Below, piece after piece: positions 1 to 11,254 of a stretch of DNA of 64,000 nucleotides. The stretch is from Ananas comosus (lineage: Eukaryota > Streptophyta > Magnoliopsida > Poales > Bromeliaceae), in contig NC_033635.1 in the NCBI RefSeq assembly GCF_001540865.1, forward strand, positions 8,484,321-8,548,320, written 5' to 3'. Within the stretch, counting starts at the first letter, position 1, and every line of letters begins with the position of its first letter. A program made the translations under genes and the position numbers. Under the pieces are notes generated by a model. It was not told the origin of the DNA. It worked only from the letters and a program-made list of their open reading frames with translations, and ran no database searches.

Positions 1-644
1 AACCCACTGGGGGATTTAAATTTGATTGTAGTACACCGGCCGACATAATTTTCCACACGCAGTCCGGTAACTGCGGTGTCCCGAGAGCGATCCGGCGATC
101 CCCCGTTTTTGAAGCTCGATCTCGACCTCTCAAAAGCGCCGAGGTACAAGGTATCTATCAGGCGCCTGGTTAAGTAAAGTGGAGCGACAACCAAACGTTG
201 GGTACATTTGTTAGCAACACCCTTTTATCACTTTTGTTATTTGATGATTAAGCAATGCTAAAGAAAAGAATGTAAAGCTTTATTTTGAGCGTAAATGTGT
301 ATGTAAGAAAGAGAATGATGAAATTATGTAATAGAATGGAAAGAATCTTAAGTTTTAGAGATGGATGCAATGTATATGATCCACAACGAATCATATTACT
401 GGTAGATTTTAATTTCCTTTCTTTCACTAATGGGCCCTATGTGGCTGTAGAAGCCTCGCGGATTACCGGCTGAGGCGACGCGGTTCTGTGTTTTCCGCGC
501 CTACCGCTTACTTAATCTTTTCGGAATTGAAAATGTACACGCGTGTGATGAGCCTTGGGCCGTATACGGGGAAACTCTGTCCGTCTCGACGTTGTTGGAG
601 CTGTGCTCGGCGTCGCCTAATTGGTACGGGTCCGGGGCGTGACA
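1..644 (+). mobile_element. Ty3/gypsy 5' LTR, 3' portion, decayed
   Basis: The segment opens in the CCCACTGGG motif that other LTRs here carry near their 3' end, and it closes with GGGGCGTGACA, the shared LTR terminus. A recognisable primer-binding site follows eight bases later. The upstream part of the LTR lies outside the window. Short ORFs here have no recognisable product. Divergence from the other LTRs is high, matching the decay of the internal region. Confidence 0.7.
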
Positions 645-651
645 GGATAAG

Positions 652-663
652 TTGTATCAGAGC
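652..663 (+). other. Primer-binding site (tRNA-Met), one mismatch
   Basis: TTGTATCAGAGC differs at one base from TGGTATCAGAGC, the complement of the initiator tRNA-Met 3' end used by most plant Ty3 elements. The intact version occurs at 62191. It sits directly after the LTR end. Confidence 0.7.
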
Positions 664-1389
664 AAATAGTGACAAGAATAGAATGGACCTAGAACCTATA
701 GGAATTGGACAGGCCTTAAGGATCTAGAAACGTGAGTGACCTGGAATCAGTTAGCGAAAGCATCGTGATTGGGCTTAAGTTGGATAGCGCTTCTAATGTG
801 ATTAAGAGGCTAAGTTTTAATTTCCGTGTTATCCTCTACTCTATCGTGTTGTGTGGGGCAGGCCACGGCTCATGGCGAGTCCCGGGACCGATCATACGCT
901 GAGGGGCAAGGATGAATGCGTGCATCATGTTGCTTGCCTCATTGGGTACATATTGGTTCAAAGTAAAGTTTGGGTGCAAACTCTGCACTAATTCGAGTTG
1001 CTTCTTTTCAGGAAGCCGATTGGCACCTCGAACCGTCCGATCAGCAGAAAGGTCGAATGCCGGAGGAACGAACTGCGGTGCCCGAGCAATCGCCGGAGCA
1101 AGTGGCACGGAGAGCTTAGGGGAGCTAAATCGGCCGCTCTTATTGGAGGTGTGCGGCAGTCAACAGAGTCTTTAAGCGCCACAGGGGATAAGATTCAGCG
1201 GCTCCAGGAGTACCTTAAGCGCCACCGCAGGCGCCGGCAGCTCAGGCGGGCCGTCGAGCGCATGTCCCGCCACCGTGGTAGTGCGCAGTGTTGTTGAGGA
1301 GCGGCGGCACGCAGCGGCCGTTCTAGTTACAGTTCGTGCCGGCGCGGCGTCGGAACTTCGAAAATCCGCGATAGTCACGGCAGTCCGAC

Positions 1390-1940
1390 TTGCGCGAGCC
1401 GAGAGCCGCACATTGCGCCGCTTATACAGTTCACGAAGTTCGATCCCACTACCCTCGAGGGTGGTTGGTGGAAGCCCAGCCAGCTTGGAGGTCGTGATCG
1501 ACTCAATGGAGACCTCTTCGAGATCTCCAATACTCGAGAACGGATACAATGTACCTCCGCCACTTCATTGTCTAGAGAAAGCGCAAACGGTGTGGTGGAC
1601 AGCGAGTGAAAGCGGAATCGTCCGTACCGATCCGCTTAGCTTTGGGAGGAGTTCAAGAAAGCGGTATTCGCCGAAAGATACTTCCCCGACACTGTGAAGG
1701 CGCAGGCTACAAGAAAAGTTTCCGCAGTGAGACGGGCGATCGATCATCGGTGGGACGGTATGAGCAGATCTCTCCACATTATTGAATGCGTTCCCGGACG
1801 TTCGTCGTGGATGATCGGGAGCCGGGCGGATGTGGTTCTTGCGAGGACTCCAACCCCGGATATGAAAAGGCTGCATGATGCGAAAGTGTTTTTCCCCCCC
1901 CGACCCTTTGCGGAGGTCTTCGATTAGAGCCTTGTGGGCG
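1390..1940 (+). pseudogene. Gag capsid domain remnant
   Basis: Frame-shifted translation shows a FDPTTFEGG-like block near 1440, then WEEFKKAVFAERYFPDTVK at 1643-1700, which matches the core of the Retrotrans_gag domain (W..F...F...YFP). Capsid packages the element RNA into virus-like particles. Stops and at least two frameshifts lie between the blocks, so it cannot be expressed as one protein. The assignment rests on motif spacing and on the downstream knuckle and protease. Confidence 0.7.
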
Positions 1941-2122
1941 GGAGCACGGTAGCCGGCCCATCGTCCGAAAGCGAGAGCTATGCCGATGTCCAAGGACACT
2001 TCTCTGAGGGCAAGAGTAAGGACGGCGGGTGTCGCCCGCAACGGCGACGGCCAAATGCTAGAAACCCTCCCGTATCTCCCGACAGCAAGCCGAGGAACTG
2101 ACGACCACCCGCATGCTCATAT

Positions 2123-2212
2123 GTGGCGGTGAGCACAAGGTGTATTGAACCAGCGAGACGCGCAAATGTTTCATAGTTGGTCCCAACCGGACATCTTATC
2201 CGCGGTAGTTGC
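2123..2212 (+). pseudogene. Gag CCHC zinc-knuckle remnant
   Basis: The block beginning KCFIVG, followed after a one-base shift by TGHLIRGSC, matches the nucleocapsid pattern C-x2-C-x4-H-x4-C. The second cysteine position is read as valine. It lies between the capsid and protease remnants, as expected. Confidence 0.55.
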
Positions 2213-2486
2213 CCCTCCGTATCGTCGTCTGGCGGCCGCACGGCTGCATCAGCACCGTCCTAACCCCGAGACATGCTTGCGGGTTGCCACCCAAGCGATG
2301 TCGGCTGGGCGCCGCCGTCATCAACCGCTCAAGGCCCGCGAGGGACTCCTCCGGAGAGCGCGGCGGAGCTCCTGAGTTGCCGGCCTGACCTCTTTGCACG
2401 CGTGCCAGGTGGAGGCGGCGCGAACGGGCCGAGAGGCGAGACCTGGCGCCGCGTAGTCGACACTCCCGCCCGATGGCCGAGCACCC

Positions 2487-2756
2487 GTGGTCGTGGGCGA
2501 CGGCGAATATAGCGATTGGAATTTAGACAAGGCGTGGCACGAGACGCTAGAGCTAGGTTTTGATACGGGCGCATCACCACACTTGCATGCCGTGGTTCGC
2601 GCATTCTGGCGCGGGTCAGGTGTTCAGGCGGATGAGGGGTCCTGGTCATTAAGGGTAGTCAGAGCCGTTATGGGTTTAGGGTTTGGGTCCATGGCGAGGT
2701 GGAGTCTCGAAATCGTGTTGGGTAGTACCGTTTTGTTCGAACTGTATCGCTAAAGG
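2487..2756 (+). pseudogene. Retropepsin-like aspartic protease remnant
   Basis: An 88-codon open stretch contains LELGFDTGASP with the catalytic Asp-Thr-Gly-Ala at 2562-2573. This is the signature of the plant Ty3 protease, usually seen as VLFDTGASHSF, as in the young copy at about 63950. The rest of the fold is not clearly recognisable. The protease would mature Gag-Pol. Confidence 0.65.
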
Positions 2757-3889
2757 ACGACTCATCATTGCGCCAAGCTACACGAAGAATGGATTATTAA
2801 CGTTCTGTCATGTTTAGTGCATTATTTTTTGTTTTAGGGCGGCTTACGCTCCACGAGCATTTCATGTCAGGGTCCAAAGCGAGTGTTTGGCGTCTCAGTG
2901 AGCAAATAAGCGATTGGATTATTCGCCGGATTGATCTGCGCATAGTGGCTAAGATCAGCTGTTTTGATGGTGGTGGATGAGGACTTTTCGATCCGCAACT
3001 GGTGATATAATCATTTAATGGAACCACCACTGGGATCTCCAAGATATCTTACGCTGTGTGATAGTAAGTAAATTGTAGGTAAAGCAATAGGTGAATACAC
3101 ATTTTATGTTGTTGAGCCTAATTCACAGAAGGATGACTAATCTATCCCAACTAGCGTGGGCAAGAAATTAGCGCCTTATATGTAACAAACAAATTAATAA
3201 ATAAATAAATCAAAATGTGTTTTCTTCAATCGAGGTTCAAATAATGTATGAGAGGCGACTTGATTAAAAGAAAAATATTGACCAGAATTATCATTCTTTA
3301 GTCCTCGTTAAGGGCCCGGATATATCAAATTTAGAGAAATTGAGATATCAATTTAAGCGGTGGATTGTAAGCCTACCTATTGGCCCAACCATCGGTGATC
3401 CTGCCGTCAGGGACACCTCAGACTTGGAAGTATCCGGGTTGCGTGTGAGTTTCCGATGTGCTTTCGGCGGGAGTACCTCAAATTTCAGTGAAATTATCGC
3501 CTATATAAAACCGAACTTTTAATTTTTATCTGATTTACAGCTAAGCCGGAAAAAGTCGAGTTTGGTTATTACATATTTTAATTTTAAAATGACTCTGAAT
3601 TATCACCTAGCGGGACTTTGTTGTATTAGTTACAGCAGAACCAGTTTCGAATTACGTTAATGCTAACCGTAAATTAGAATCTGGCTAGCATCCGGTGGAG
3701 TTATAACAATTGCAGTCTTAAAAGGTTTCAATTACAAGACTTGCTAAGTCAAAGACGTGACATTCCGTACTGAGGTTATTAAACATACCAGATAGTGTAT
3801 GTCATACGCTGATGTGTGAGAGAACTTCCTGTAGTGCTAATAAGCTCACTGACAGTTAGAGAAAAAGGATCGTTTAAGCAACACCTTCG

Positions 3890-4560
3890 ACTAACCCTCA
3901 CTCGCGTAGATAATCACGCGAAGTTAAACAAAAGATAAACTCGGTAACAAAAGAAACTTAAGGTAAAAACATTCGAGTTGCAAGGATTGACGATCTAGCT
4001 TCGATCAGTTGTTCAGATAAATTTGGCATTCAAAGGGTCAAAGGTGTAATTGAAAATTATCCAATTTTAAAATTAAGTCAATCGGGGTTATCGGAATTTA
4101 ATTAAAGATTCAGAGCGCAGACCACCACCACTCATCCGAAGGATTGCAACGTAATCAACGCGGTGACCGTAACCCGGTATGCCATTATAGCTTCACGGTA
4201 ATGCCGTTTGGCTTACTAACGCCCGCCCCCGGCATGTAAGTTTTGGCTTTTATAGAGCTTGTATTTTGAATTACTGAGCGTCTTTAAGGCCCGTTGTTGT
4301 GAGATACGCATAAACGTTTCTTAAATGCCATATTTTACCTATTTTTGGTATTAGAATATAAAATTAAAAACTTGCTATTCTTTCGTGGTGTTTATAGACG
4401 ACTGTTTTGGTTTACTTGAAAAGTGAAGGGAGCGATAACACGAGAAGAAGCACATAAATTCTATGAGAGGCGTGTTGCGGCATTGATACTCAGATTCAAG
4501 AGAGCGTTCATGTCTAAAAATAAAAATATGTGAACTTTTGGTGTTGTGCTACAAGGAAGG
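3890..4560 (+). pseudogene. Reverse transcriptase remnant
   Basis: Three collinear blocks identify RT: RIDDL at about 3985 (fingers region), YSFTVMPFGL at 4184-4216, and FVVFIDDCFGLLEK at 4382-4423. In the last, FIDD holds the two catalytic aspartates of the usual YIDD. The spacing of about 190 bases between MPFGL and IDD is normal. Stops and shifts abound in between (TGA directly after the LLEK block), so no polymerase could be made. Confidence 0.75.
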
Positions 4561-5019
4561 TCACAATTCACTTAAAAGTGTGAAAATTATGATAGGTTCT
4601 TAATAGTGGTTATCCGGGCGACACTCGGAGTTTCGGTAGACGCGAAGAAAGTAGGGCAATTAAAGATTGGCCTCGCGAGATTTATAATCCAATAGACGAA
4701 ATGTGAGGCGAGATCGCGCAGCAGTTTATCGTTGAGAGCACTGTTTCGGGCGGATGCTACTCAAGTATAGCACGGAATACAATTTGAAACAAGCATAATT
4801 ACTGCGTTGTTGTTTTCTGTGCACGATGTTCGGACCAAAAAATCATAACCACGTGCCGCTAGAAAATTTTTCAATATCATTCCCCGCGCCTTACACATAA
4901 GGAGTAAGTACTGTGGAAGCGACGATTGCGATCCGACAGCTGAAGGGTAATTCAAGTATACCAGAGCAGGCTTGACCTCGACACTCTTCACTTTAGTATC
5001 ATACTGGTCTTTTAAAGGT

Positions 5020-5500
5020 CAGGTGCTTGCCTTGCCAAACTCCGGAAGACTTTGTAGTGTATCCAAAGTTAAGTGATTCGGCTCTCTGTAAGTCTTATGT
5101 TAGGTCTCTTTTATTTGGTGGTATGTCGATTTATTTCATCAAGATATCGGGGTCATTGCTTATCGCACGCGCCAGTTAAAGAGTTATAGAAAAAAGTACC
5201 CAATTTCACGACCTCGAGTTAGCCTGCGGTGATTTCGAGCGCTAAAGCTTGAGCATTACCGTGTATGTGAACATTGTGAGTATACATCCGATCATAAGCA
5301 CGTTAAGAGTAACCATTGTTCACCCCAGAAAGAATTGAATAGCGACGCGCGGTGGTTGGAGTTGCTACATAGTTCTTTTTATCTATGATGGTCACCATAT
5401 ATTAAATCATCTGCACTCGTTAAATTATATACCCAAAAATTCAGATACCGAAAAGCCAATGTCGTGGCCCGAGCTCTAAAGTGAAAATCGGCCGGAGAAC
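5020..5500 (+). pseudogene. Retrotransposon RNase H remnant
   Basis: Blocks appear in the expected order: EDFVVYPK near 5045, AYRTRQLKSYRKKYP at about 5162-5205, then a TSDHKHVKS block near 5290 (usually TDHKSLKY), a QKELN...RWLELL block near 5328-5370 and KANVVARAL near 5455. These match the plant Ty3 RNase H (FVVYTDAS, AYASRQLK, TDHKSL, QRRWLEL, KANVVADALSR). The domain degrades RNA in RNA-DNA hybrids during reverse transcription. Confidence 0.7.
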
Positions 5501-5729
5501 TTAGCGAACGGCAATTGCGCCTCAAGCACTATTTAAAAGGAAATAAACGTTGGGTGGGAAGTGGTTCCAGCGCCGGGAGTGCCGCTACATTGCCACACTA
5601 GTTTGTGCAAACCGACCCTATTTGAAGAGAAATCCAAAAGAGTTAGCACAGCTTCGATCTTTTTCTCAAAAGGCTTCAAGATGATGTGAGAAACGTAAGC
5701 CGAGGATTTTAGTGTTGGAGGTTATGGCG

Positions 5730-6500
5730 GGCACCTTCGATTTTCGAAATCGATGGTGTGTACCAAAGGATGGGGAGTTTGCCGAAGGACAGATCATGCA
5801 AGACACGCACAATCTCCTTATAGTATAACACCCCGCGGCACTAAAATTGTATCAAGGACTTGAAAGAGGCATTAATTGGGTGGCTCGGCGCTTATGAAAA
5901 AAGATAATCGGGAGTTTGTGGCGCAATGTTATTAAAACAGGCCAGCAGTTATAAGCAGAGCGCGATTCCCCGCGGTGAAAGCTAGCAAGTCTACCAGTAA
6001 CCCCCCGTCAGCTTATGGGAAATTTGGTAGTCAAGAGCCACATACAAATGAATCATGTTACCTTATTTTTACGAGCGTTGCCTGCCGATCACAAGGCGGA
6101 CACCGATGCGATACCTGGGTGATCAGTGGACTCGATGACAAAGTCGGCTACACTTCCTTGCCGAACTACAGTATCTACTTAGGCTCGTTTTAACTTTATC
6201 ACTGATTGATAGACAGGCATCGAAAGCGCATAGTATTATCTCAAATTGACCTGAGGGGTTGATTGCCACTTCCAGGGGCCCGCCAGTATCGATGAAATTG
6301 TGTCAGATACGCTAAGACCCCAGGTTCACATCCCAAAAGATAACACACACACTTTTGTGAAGGAAGTATTGCCAAGACCGCGTACAGCACACCACGGCAC
6401 AAGATCACTCCTATACAGACGTGTGCAGTTTTTTCATACCTCGACAGACAGTGAATGCGAACAACTTCTAGTAGACAATGACAATACGATACGAATATAC
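5730..6500 (+). pseudogene. Integrase zinc-binding and catalytic core remnant
   Basis: The first part reads RWCVPKDGEF..., then HN, HP and FVAQC blocks, corresponding to the H2C2 zinc-binding domain (GRLCVP...EAH...HPG..KMY...FV..C..C). It is followed by the core. GHRCDTWVISGLDDKVG at 6099-6148 matches GNDAIWVVVDRLTKSAH. A DPRFTS-like block lies near 6318 and a TDSECE block near 6447, where a family member has TDGQSE with the catalytic Glu. The position of the first catalytic Asp appears to be Tyr (TAT), so catalysis would be lost even without the stops. Confidence 0.75.
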
Positions 6501-6859
6501 TTATGAAGGAATTTAACTTCCTGCAGCATCAAAGGTGTGCATTAACATGGTTAGACAAATAAGCAGGCACTGGCATGATTTCTTGCTAGTGAGCGGGAGG
6601 TTGTTGCCATAGTCAAGTAATTAGCTACTCCTATTTGACATAAATTTTGAAATGATTAGTCATAAGAAGCGGCCCTACTATTTTAGGAGTCATCACTATA
6701 ATTTATCGTGGATCGTATATGAGTGTCGTAGTCACCAATTTTAAAAACCATTAATTTACTATTCCATTGGAGCGACGTGTGGCGCAAGAGATGATGCTAA
6801 ATTTGAACATCTTGTGGATCCCCTGATGTGGGGCGGGAGGCGGAAAGAGGTATAGAGTC

Positions 6860-7600
6860 CGCCACTTGCCCTCAACAACTTGGGCCATATTTGCCCATGT
6901 TTGGCTGATGGCTGCAAATACTACGTCCAAAAATAGAAGTTATGCCGAAAAGACGGCGAAGGAAGATTTGAGAGCTCGCTATCGAGTTGGGTTTGGGAGA
7001 CCTCTGTTAGTGAGTCTTGAGCAGGTGTTCCGCCGATCCGTTTATGAGATGTTGAAAGTCCAAAGACGATCTACATGAGGAGAGTCCGATGGGAAAATGC
7101 TATAGGGTCACCGTTATGCCATCGGCAACAACGTGTTTCAGAGATATTGGTTAAGCGTGTGTTGAAGCTTTATGCGTATGGACATACAAAGCTCCGCACT
7201 ACCACCACTTACTTACAGAAACTTAGTATATTTTTTCGTTTTTTTTTTTTTTCAAAATTAACTTTTGTGCCATCGTGAGACTACATCGAGTAGTCTCACC
7301 AATGATGTTTCATGTGTCAGTATCCTCGTACAAATATATTAATCATTACCGAACGCGACACAATGTATTGAGTAAGTTGAGCCCGCGTGACACGTGAGAT
7401 AGCTCCTAGCGAGGAGTACCTCCCGGTGTGCATCCTCGAGTCGAGAAAGTAAAGAATTGCGAAAGCATGATAACAATACTCTAACTATGCAAGATCCTAT
7501 CACATTTATGCTGAAAAATTCCAGTGCTGCACGACCATGAAATGTCGAGCAGCCACTTCGGCAGCGTCGATGGAAAGATATGCGCGATGTAGATAGACGC
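6860..7600 (+). pseudogene. Integrase C-terminal region remnant
   Basis: KNRSYAEKTAKEDLRARY near 6930 corresponds to the AQSRQKSYADKRRKDLEF segment. EILVKRVLKLYAY at 7144-7182 corresponds to FEILERVGELAYRLALPP. A EEYLPVCILESRK block near 7412 and a terminal QCC..H block near 7525 correspond to the pol end (EEFPV.ILDR...W..H...EATW). A perfect hairpin lies at 7275-7299. Confidence 0.65.
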
Positions 7601-7708
7601 TATCACTAATTATGATATGTTCAGAACCGTATAACAAGCGTAGTGAAGAGTGCGTAGAATTTCGAGCCATGAATTAAACAATAAATTAAAATTTAGCGAA
7701 ATTATTTT

Positions 7709-7727
7709 AAAGGGAAGTAGTATGAAC
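7709..7727 (+). other. Polypurine tract of the ancient Ty3 element
   Basis: The purine-rich AAAGGGAAGTAG lies just after a degraded form of the FRGRNSF coding tail and just before TGTAATATA. That is the order PPT then 3' LTR seen in Ty3 elements. Confidence 0.5.
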
Positions 7728-7897
7728 TGTAATATATTGTTATTACGTAAATTCTGTGTAAATGTTGAATATCTGAATCTTTAGTCTGCAATGTTGACGG
7801 CAAAGTGCGAGGATGGCAATACTTTGGAGCGAGTCCGAACGGTGTTTAAAATGATCAACAGGGAGTTGTGGAAGATGTTCATTATTACACTGTAAGG
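7728..7897 (+). mobile_element. Start of the 3' LTR of the ancient element, cut by a gap
   Basis: It begins TGTAATATATTG, similar to the LTR start TGTAATATACCG whose minus-strand copy ends at 47754, and follows the purine tract. The remainder is lost in the adjoining gap. Confidence 0.5.
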
Positions 7898-7997
7898 NNN
7901 NNNNNNNNNNNNNNNNNNNNNNNNNNNNNNNNNNNNNNNNNNNNNNNNNNNNNNNNNNNNNNNNNNNNNNNNNNNNNNNNNNNNNNNNNNNNNNNNN
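7898..7997. other. Assembly gap (100 N)
   Basis: Exactly 100 Ns, a conventional placeholder length. The LTRs on both sides are incomplete, so the true missing length is probably several kilobases. Confidence 0.95.
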
Positions 7998-8602
7998 CTC
8001 CTCTCTTGCAAGCTCCAAGATCAAGCCTCCAAGCACCAACAAGGTGGGAAGAGAAGGAGAGGAAAATGCTCCAAGTCCTCAAGCTAGATTCTCCTCCTCT
8101 TCTTCTCCTTCTTCTTCTTCTCTTCATTTTTCCCCTTCTTCTCTCTAGGGTGTTGGGAGAATGAGAGAATGAGAAATGAGAAAAGGGAGAGGGTGAAATG
8201 GCCATATAGGCCATCAAATGCAACAAAATCCAAAGAGGCCCCTCAATTTCCCAATATTGCAACAGCCCGTACTGGGCAGTTTTCGGACTGAGGGACCGGT
8301 CTCCTGACATGGGACCGGTCTCTCGGCCTGCCCCGAAAATCCAACGTTCGGGAACCGGTCTCTCCCCGCATGGGACCGGTCTCTCCCCGCGTGGACGCGC
8401 TCGGGGACCGGTCTCACCCGCCAGGGACCGGTTGCCTCAAGGCTGCCGCAATACTATTCCGGGGGGGACCGGTCTCTCCCACTCACGTTTTCGAATTTTT
8501 TTAGGTCGGAAAACATTCTACGACCCTCCACCAAGTGTGGAAAAGCTCGAAACACATCCAATCACTCGAACCTCGCAATTTGCACAGGTCCAGTGTGCTA
8601 CA
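7998..8602 (-). mobile_element. 5' end of a minus-strand LTR inserted in a hAT gene
   Basis: This is the reverse complement of the first 600 bases of the LTR at 59465. It holds the TGTAGCACACTGG-type start (ending at 8602), the palindrome array, the CCCAGTACGGG motif and the CT-rich tract at about 8075-8150. It abuts hAT coding sequence at 8603. The rest of the LTR falls in the gap. Many ORFs here, including a 145-codon one, are products of repeat composition. Confidence 0.85.
8287..8480 (-). repeat. Array of GGGACCGGTCTCT palindromes
   Basis: At least seven copies of a 13-base unit centred on ACCGGT, spaced about 20-40 bases apart, inside the LTR. The same unit recurs at the equivalent LTR position at 14876-15170 and 59620-59850. 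Confidence 0.85.
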
Positions 8603-10532
8603 GATGACCCACCACTTCTTTGGGTCAAGAACTCCCCTATCTTCAATAGAGTCGTGCTCATCAAATCCCTTTCCGGCAGTGGAAAAATTTGCAAACTCCT
8701 CTTTTACAACTCTTCTTTCTTCATTATTTGGAAAAAATCTTTTTAAGCACTTGTTTCTCATCTTTGATATCTCCAAATCCCTATGCGGAGGAACTCGATT
8801 TAGATCCTCATTAAGCCACGATGAGCTATAGTATCTAATGAATATAAGAAAAATAAAAATTAGGATATGATAGTTGTATTACAAAATACAAATGAACAAA
8901 AGTATACATAAGGTTTAGGGGAAAAAAATTACCTAGGTTCAAAGAACGTGCCAAGCAATGAAGTGGAGTATTGCTTTTAGCCCATCGGTCAATCAAAATT
9001 TTGTGCACAACGGAATAAAATGATGATTCCTCGTTTTCTTTCTTTCCTTCACGCCTATATATAGCCACTTTCACCTTTTCTATCATGGAGTCCCAAGTTT
9101 CATACATCGAATGTAAGCCAAGCTTGTCGGTATCGGCAATCCGAAGCATCTCATATATGGGTTCGGTAAAAGAAAGAATATAGTTAATTTGATCCCACCA
9201 CAAGTCATTGAGAATTCTATCTTTTACAAATTGTGCTTTCCCTACATCATCCTCCCTATAGCTAACCCATTTGTCACTAATACCCATATTTTGAAGACCC
9301 CGTTTGATTTGCTTGAATCGTCTTAGCATGACGATTACCGAAGCGAATCGAGTCTCGGCCACCGCAAGCATTTTCAAGTTGACAAACTCATTAAAGATTG
9401 CCAACCTCATGGAATGATTCAAGATAAAATTCTTGATGCATGCTACATCCTCCGCTATGATAGTAATCCAACTACATTCATCAAAAGTAATTTCATTGGC
9501 CTCGGTATTCTTAGCCGCGCAAATATTTTTTAATGCAAGGTTCAATGTGTGCACAACACAAGGAGTCCAAAATATTGAAGGAAATTGCGCTTCAATCAAC
9601 ATTCCCGCGCTTTGCACACGGGAGCATTATCTGTTATCACTTGAACCACATTTTGGGGTCCAACCTCTTCAACAACTTTCGAAATCATGCTAGCAATAAA
9701 ATATTTATCCTTATATTCCCCTTCGCAATTGATCGCTTTTAGGAACATCGGTCCACTCTCTTATGGCCAAAAAGTTGATCAACGGCCTTCTTTGTGCATC
9801 GGTCCATCCATCACATACAATGCTTAAACCTTTCTCCCTCCAAGTGCTTTTTATAGGCTCCAATAACCTCTCAATATTTGTTCTTTCTTGTTGAAGAAGA
9901 CTAGTTCTCAGCATATTATAATTGGGAGGTATATAATCTGAAATATTATGACTAGCCGCAAAAGTATAGAAGCTAACATAATAAGGATTTCTTGCAAGAT
10001 TAAAGGGCAAACCACCGGAATAAAACATTCTAGCAATCTCACAATGTAGCTGGTTTCGAGCCGCCACGTTGAAAGACTTCTCTAGAGCTGTTTCACGAGT
10101 TGGTGTTGCCCTTTTTTTTCTTGGCTCGAAAGATTGCACCCCCATACTCTCTATACTTGTGTCAGAAGATTTGGTAATAGTTTTTGGCAAAGGAACTTGT
10201 TTAGGGATAGAATTCTTTAACCTTAATTCTACCTCTTCAACAAGTCTTTTCATCTCCGCAATATTATCACTAGTAACCTTAGAGCAACCTTTGATTCCTT
10301 GTCCTGAAATTCTCAACAAATGGGCTTTGACCCTATAATAGGATCCATTATAAACTTGTTTGCAAAAATTGCATTCGAATCTCATGTTTCCTCCACCATC
10401 CCCTAACTTTTCCACCTTTTTTACATACTTTCATAATGGAGTATTATCATTAATACTACTTGAACTACCACTAGTACTACCTCTTGTACCGCTACTGCTA
10501 CCATCGGTAGAAGCTTGACTCTCACTATTCAT
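8603..10532 (-). pseudogene. hAT-family transposase, truncated and frame-shifted
   Basis: Read on the minus strand from an ATG at 10532, the protein starts with a Ser/Gly-rich leader. A BED-type zinc finger follows (FECNFCKQVY...VKAHLL, about 10390-10310), then a DUF659 domain (YNMLRTSLLQQE at about 9925, LSIVCDGWTD near 9820, GPMFLKAI, VVQVITDNA) and the conserved WTPCVVHTLNLALKNI block at about 9570-9520. The PLHCLARSLN block near 8950 and LNEDLNRVPPH...LDPKKWWV at 8810-8605 follow. hAT transposases cut and paste DNA from the terminal repeats. Damage seen: a TGA in the leader near 10433, a frameshift near 9765, another near 9615, an apparent intron or break at 8930-8835, and loss of the C-terminal dimerisation region because an LTR begins at 8602. 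Confidence 0.85.
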
Positions 10533-11103
10533 TTTCTATAATCCTATGCATGTCAAGATAAATAAATACATGTAATTAATATAACATTATTGATAACAAC
10601 ATAAAGCACAAACAGTGAAATACAATTTCAATATAGAAAAATATAATGCAATTACATATGTGATGTGAGATCCTCTTTAAGATTCATTCCTAAAATAACT
10701 AATCATTCCTAAAATAAAAGATTTATTCCTAAAGATTCGTTCCTAAAATGCAATGCAATTAAACATTCATTCCTAAAATAACTAATCAGTAATCACTAAT
10801 CAGTAATCAATAATCAATAATCATGCAATTATCTTTTGCCTATTAAATAGTATAGCTATATAAGGTTCTAGACTTCTAGTATGTGAAATATAAATCTTTA
10901 AGATTTTATCAAAGAAAAATATACTAGCATTTAAAAAGATAGAGGAAAAAAAATACTATTATGCTATTTTGTATAATCTTTGTAGGTTAGTGAGTAGTAA
11001 CATTATTGGCCAATTAAAAAAAAAGAAAAGCAAAAGTTAAACCCTAATAAACATCTAAACCCATGGTATTTAAAGGGATTTAAAAGCCCAATAGGGTTAA
11101 ATC

Positions 11104-11107
<4 letters not shown>

Positions 11108-11153
<46 letters not shown>
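11108..11153. repeat. (GA)n microsatellite
   Basis: About 46 bases of GA dinucleotide with one interruption. Confidence 0.95.
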
Positions 11154-11254
11154 TTGAAACTTGAAAGCTTGTGAAGTTGAATGGGGGAGGGGGGAGGGGG
11201 GAGAGAACCTCAAGTTCCTGCAACTCTGCAAGCTGTAGCGAGGCTACGAGGAAG

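Larger units (their letters stand above)
645..7727 (+). pseudogene. Internal region of an ancient Ty3/gypsy element (gag-pol remnant)
   Basis: This 7.1-kb interval holds gag, protease, reverse transcriptase, RNase H and integrase in the order typical of plant Ty3 elements, bounded by a PBS and a purine tract. None is intact: each domain is seen as short in-frame blocks separated by stops and one- or two-base shifts. The gag-protease part is GC-rich and the pol part AT-rich. The order PR-RT-RH-IN excludes Ty1/copia. The EEYLPVCILE block near 7415, resembling the region after the integrase C-terminus, suggests a Tekay/Del-like chromovirus, but that lineage call is inference. Stretches such as 2760-3880 and 4560-5010 show no block I can assign. 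Confidence 0.8.

Noticed and set aside
1..2760. Dense overlapping ORFs and high GC suggesting bacterial contamination or genuine genes
   Set aside because: The frames align with Ty3 gag, zinc knuckle and protease blocks in order, preceded by an LTR end and a PBS. The ORFs on both strands come from GC-rich composition.
7743..8310. ORFs across the first gap
   Set aside because: They consist mainly of unknown residues and LTR sequence.
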